NCBI GenBank assembly: GCA_937912045.1
Contig: CALDPI010000179.1
Span: forward strand, 1-8,242
Length of the DNA stretch: 8,242 bases
Origin: an uncultured Clostridia bacterium
GTDB lineage: Bacteria > Bacillota > Clostridia > Oscillospirales > Acutalibacteraceae
Reading direction: 5' to 3'
Shown here one piece after another: positions 6,101 through 8,242 of this stretch. Under the pieces are notes generated by a model that saw only the letters and a list, made by a program, of their open reading frames with translations, had not been told where the DNA came from and made no database searches. The first letter of the stretch is position 1. Every line of letters begins with the position of its first letter. The position numbers were made by a program, and so were the translations under genes.

Positions 6101-6829
6101 TTATTCGGGCATTTCCCAGTTGTGCCATACCGACTGAACGTCGTCATTATCCTCGAGCATATCAATAAGCTTTTCCATATTTGCCGCTGCCGCCTCGTCC
6201 TCAATGACGGTGGTGGTGGAGGGAACATACTCAACCTCTGCCGAAACAAAGGTGTAGCCCTTTTCCTCAAGTGCGTCACGCACGGTGCCGAGTGAGTTTG
6301 CATCGGTGCTGATTTCGAAAACGTCGCCGTCGAAATTGAAGTCGTCTGCACCTGCCTCAAGCGCGTCCTCCATAACGGTATCTTCATCAAGGCCCTCGCC
6401 CTCGATTACGATGATGCCCTTGCGCTCAAACATAAATGTAACCGAGCCACTCTGGCCGAGGTTGCCGCCGCATTTATCAAAATAATGGCGCATTTCGCCT
6501 GCGGTGCGATTGCGGTTGTCTGTCAATGTTTCAACAACAACGGCAACGCCCGACGGGCCATAGCCCTCGTAAAGCAGTTCCTCATAGTTGTTGGTGTCAC
6601 CCTCGCCTGCGGCCTTTTTTATGATACGTTCAATATTATCGTTGGGAACGTTTGCCGCCTTTGCCTTGGCAATGGCATCCTTAAGCTTGCTGTTTTCGGC
6701 AGGGTTGGGGCCACCCATTTTAACTATGACGGCAATCTCTCTGCCCATTTTTGTAAAAATCTTTGCCTTGGCGGCATCGGTTTTTTCTTTTTTGCGTTTA
6801 ATATTATTCCATTTGGAATGTCCTGACAT
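6101..6829 (-). CDS. yebC: YebC/PmpR family protein
   Basis: This is a 242-residue cytoplasmic protein of the YebC/PmpR family, full length. The N-terminal MSGHSKWNNIKRKK is the family signature. The central YEGYGPSGVAVVVETLTDNRNRT and the following GGNLGQSGSVTFMF are also diagnostic. The acidic third domain (about 120-175) and the C-terminal MEKLIDMLEDNDDVQSVWHNW complete the protein. Members were described as DNA-binding transcription regulators, and more recently some have been reported as ribosome-associated factors that relieve stalling at proline runs; the sequence does not decide which applies. I chose the ATG at 6829 because AGAGGATGAT precedes it and it restores the canonical N-terminus; an upstream in-frame start at 6847 does neither. 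It follows dus by 49 bases and may be co-transcribed with it. Confidence 0.94.
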   Translation of the reverse strand: MSGHSKWNNIKRKKEKTDAAKAKIFTKMGREIAVIVKMGGPNPAENSKLKDAIAKAKAANVPNDNIERIIKKAAGEGDTNNYEELLYEGYGPSGVAVVVETLTDNRNRTAGEMRHYFDKCGGNLGQSGSVTFMFERKGIIVIEGEGLDEDTVMEDALEAGADDFNFDGDVFEISTDANSLGTVRDALEEKGYTFVSAEVEYVPSTTTVIEDEAAAANMEKLIDMLEDNDDVQSVWHNWEMPE

Positions 6830-6853
6830 AATATCATCCTCTCTCAATCTGTC

Positions 6854-6882
6854 ATTCTATCACAAACTGTTTCCATCTTCAA
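6854..6882 (-). promoter_or_regulatory. Candidate sigma-A promoter for yebC
   Basis: On the - strand TTGAAG (6877-6882) and TAGAAT (6854-6859) are separated by exactly 17 bases. They match the vegetative consensus in 4 and 5 of 6 positions. The -35 overlaps the dus stop codon. The predicted start is near 6847, about 18 bases before the yebC ATG. This could let yebC be expressed apart from dus, but a match this short can arise by chance. Confidence 0.4.
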
Positions 6883-7850
6883 GCATTACTTTGAAATTCC
6901 AGCACGGATTTGCAAAGTTCCTCCAAATCACCGAAGCTGCTGATTTCTCCGCACATTCTGCGGAACGACGCAGCGCCGCGCATACCCTTTAAATACCACG
7001 AGGCGTACTTGCGCGATTCTAAAATCGCGGTGCGTTCATTTTTATATTCCATCATCATTTTAACCTGTGTAAGCAGGGTGGACAGCCTCTCCTCTAAATC
7101 GGGGTCGGGCAAGATGGTGCCGTCCTTCAGATACGCATTAATCTGCGAAAAAATCCACGGTGCGCCCATTGCGGCACGTCCCACCATTAAAAAATCGCAC
7201 CCTGTGTATTCATACATATGGGCGGCGGTCTTTGGGCTGTCGATATCACCGTTGGCAATAACAGGGATAGAAAGCGCATCTTTAACCTGTTTTATTATAT
7301 CAAGATTTACGGGTGGCGCGTACATCTGTGCGCGTGTTCTGCCGTGGACGGTAACCGCCGCGGCACCTGCATCTTCGCACCGTTTTGCCAGCTCGACCGC
7401 GGTTATGCTGTTATCGTCCCAGCCCGTTCTGATTTTCACAGTGACGGGAAGCGGCACAGCCTCTGACACGTTTTTCACAATTTTACCCGCTAAAATCGGG
7501 TCCTTCATAAGCGCGGCACCACCGCCGTTGCCCGCCACCTTTGGTGCAGGACAGCCCATATTTATATCAATAAAATCGGGCTTTTGCTCACACGCCATAA
7601 CTGCCGCGCGCGCCATAACGTCAGGCTCGCACCCGAAAAGCTGTATCGCTATCGGTCTTTCCTTTTCGTGCACAGCCATCAGCTCTTTAGATTTGCGGTC
7701 GTTCATGCTGACGCCCTTGGAGCTCACCAGCTCGCTTACGGTGTATGCGGCACCAAAGGACACGCAAAGTTCACGCATTGCACGGTCGGCAACGCCCGCC
7801 ATCGGAGCGAGTGCGGCATAGCCCGAAAACTCTAAATTTCCTATTTTCAT
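6879..7850 (-). CDS. dusB: tRNA-dihydrouridine synthase (DusB-like)
   Basis: This FMN-dependent cytoplasmic enzyme reduces specific uridines in the tRNA D-loop to dihydrouridine. The 323-residue product has the TIM-barrel order of the family: LAPMAGVADRAMREL (14-28), EL(V)SSKG near 40-46, INMGCPAPKV with catalytic Cys100, VKIRTGWDD (138-146, Lys139), VTVHGRTR (His169), VIANGDI (197-203) and FLMVGRAAMG (220-229) for FMN phosphate binding. The helical C-terminal tRNA-binding domain follows (about 245-323). I chose the ATG at 7850 because TTGGTGAT precedes it and the product starts at the family MKIGN; a longer frame from 7895 would begin upstream of the predicted promoter's -10. The Dus subtype is inferred from overall resemblance, so dusB is a best guess. 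It leads the unit containing yebC. Confidence 0.92.
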   Translation of the reverse strand: MKIGNLEFSGYAALAPMAGVADRAMRELCVSFGAAYTVSELVSSKGVSMNDRKSKELMAVHEKERPIAIQLFGCEPDVMARAAVMACEQKPDFIDINMGCPAPKVAGNGGGAALMKDPILAGKIVKNVSEAVPLPVTVKIRTGWDDNSITAVELAKRCEDAGAAAVTVHGRTRAQMYAPPVNLDIIKQVKDALSIPVIANGDIDSPKTAAHMYEYTGCDFLMVGRAAMGAPWIFSQINAYLKDGTILPDPDLEERLSTLLTQVKMMMEYKNERTAILESRKYASWYLKGMRGAASFRRMCGEISSFGDLEELCKSVLEFQSNA

Positions 7851-7866
7851 TTTATCACCAAAGGGT

Positions 7867-7895
7867 ATTATACTATAAAAAAATACATTTTGCAA
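7867..7895 (-). promoter_or_regulatory. Sigma-A promoter for dus
   Basis: On the - strand TTGCAA (7890-7895) and a perfect TATAAT (7867-7872) are separated by 17 bases in an A/T-rich stretch. The expected start is near 7860, so the leader is about 10 bases and consists almost entirely of the GGTGAT ribosome site. It is back-to-back with the polA promoter. Confidence 0.75.
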
Positions 7896-7901
7896 AAAAA
7901 G

Positions 7902-7935
7902 ATGACAATATCTATTATATTTGATATAATATAAT
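7902..7935 (+). promoter_or_regulatory. Sigma-A promoter for polA
   Basis: ATGACA (7902-7907) lies 17 bases before TATAAT (7925-7930); a second overlapping TATAAT sits at 7930-7935. The predicted start at about 7937-7942 leaves a very short leader. If the second -10 were used, the SD TTGGTGAT (7936-7943) would be partly lost, so the first is more plausible. The -35 is only six bases from the -35 of the divergent dus promoter. Confidence 0.7.
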
Positions 7936-7949
7936 TTGGTGATGTATTT

Positions 7950-8213
7950 ATGAAGTTACTTGCTATTGACGGAAACAGTGTTATAAACCGCGCTTTTTAC
8001 GGCATTAAGCTGCTATCCACAAAGGATGGCAGATATACCAATGCCATTTACGGTTTTCTTAATATTCTTTTAAAACTATTAAACGATTATAATCCTGATT
8101 ATATCCTTGCGGCATTTGACCTTAAAGCACCTACATTCCGTCATGAGATGTTTGAGGGATACAAGGGAACTCGCAAGCCTATGGCAGATGAGCTTCGTCA
8201 ACAGATAAGCTGA
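7950..8213 (+). pseudogene. polA: 5' fragment of DNA polymerase I (5'-nuclease domain), disrupted
   Basis: The 87-codon frame is the start of DNA polymerase I, which fills gaps and removes RNA primers in replication and repair. It shows the N-terminal 5'-3' nuclease motifs: LAIDGNSVINRAFYG with metal-binding Asp7, TKDGRYTNAIYGFLNILLKLL, AAFDLKAPTFRHEMFEGYKG with Asp57, and RKPMADELRQQI in the helical arch. Family proteins normally continue with a PLLKE-like helix and the GYEADD-type metal site, to about 850-900 residues. Here a Ser and a TGA follow Ile86, and none of the three frames in the remaining bases resembles the expected continuation. The start is secure: GGTGAT is well placed and the N-terminus is canonical. 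Either the gene is interrupted near 8205, or the window's last ~35 bases are an assembly error and the gene is intact in the cell. Confidence 0.85.
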
Positions 8214-8242
8214 CAATGAAATCAACTCCCAGTCTGTCTGCT
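8208..8242. other. Terminal segment foreign to polA
   Basis: From about 8208 the sequence no longer encodes DNA polymerase I in any frame. The stretch is too short to classify. I see no inverted repeat, target-site duplication or similarity to another part of the window. It could be the edge of an inserted element or a misassembled contig end. Confidence 0.5.

Noticed and set aside
5998..6390. Extended N-terminus for spoIIIAA beginning at 6390
   Set aside because: It would run through the yebC terminator and across yebC in another frame, giving a low-complexity Pro/Ser/Arg leader. The ATG at 5997 has a strong SD and gives the normal family length.
6910..7821. A 303-codon open frame on the + strand
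   Set aside because: It lies wholly antisense to dus, which has complete family motifs and a clear ribosome site. The antisense product has no recognisable motif, and long antiframes are common in such genes.
8205..8242. Simple frameshift in polA
   Set aside because: All three frames after codon 86 were read and none restores the expected polymerase sequence, so a single insertion or deletion does not explain the break.
1..8242. CRISPR array, phage, toxin-antitoxin, defence or insertion-sequence genes
   Set aside because: Both strands were checked. Every sizeable stretch is accounted for by core metabolism, sporulation, tRNA modification or polA, and no direct-repeat array or transposase motif is visible.

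Overview
The window reads as chromosomal DNA of an endospore-forming Firmicute of the class Clostridia, perhaps a gut-type lineage. The evidence is a complete spoIIIA sporulation operon, an Asp23/Gls24 protein directly after spoIIIAH, strong Shine-Dalgarno (SD) sequences of the GGAGG and GGTGAT type, and a clostridial-looking class II aldolase. Base composition is moderate and coding density is very high. No gap between genes exceeds about 105 bases, and I see no mobile element, CRISPR array, rRNA or tRNA. The genus cannot be named from the sequence alone.

Left end (1-1400): fba (class II fructose-bisphosphate aldolase, + strand) is preceded by a small hairpin. It converges on asp23 (- strand) at a shared, perfectly palindromic bidirectional terminator. 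asp23 has its own vegetative-type promoter in the gap after spoIIIAH.

Middle (1430-5997, - strand): the eight genes spoIIIAA to spoIIIAH lie in canonical order, most overlapping or a few bases apart. In known spore formers this operon is read in the mother cell by sigma-E RNA polymerase. It builds the channel (A-Q complex, with SpoIIQ from the forespore) that crosses the two membranes around the engulfed forespore. AA is the cytoplasmic ATPase; AB, AC, AD and AE are membrane components; AF, AG and AH carry ring-forming domains in the intermembrane space. Several subunits look shorter than my recalled Bacillus subtilis lengths.

Right of this (6058-7895, - strand): dus (tRNA-dihydrouridine synthase) and yebC are transcribed toward spoIIIA but separated from it by a strong terminator. 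dus has a very good sigma-A promoter, and yebC a weaker candidate of its own.

Right end (7900-8242, + strand): a promoter divergent from that of dus reads into polA. Only the first ~86 codons of the 5'-nuclease domain are present. Similarity to DNA polymerase I then ends abruptly, a stop follows one codon later, and the last ~35 bases match no frame of the expected protein. This is either an insertion/rearrangement or an assembly-edge artefact.

I looked for an undescribed system and did not find one. The points most worth a second look are the broken polA, the compact spoIIIA proteins, the independent promoter of asp23, and the non-ATG start of spoIIIAB.
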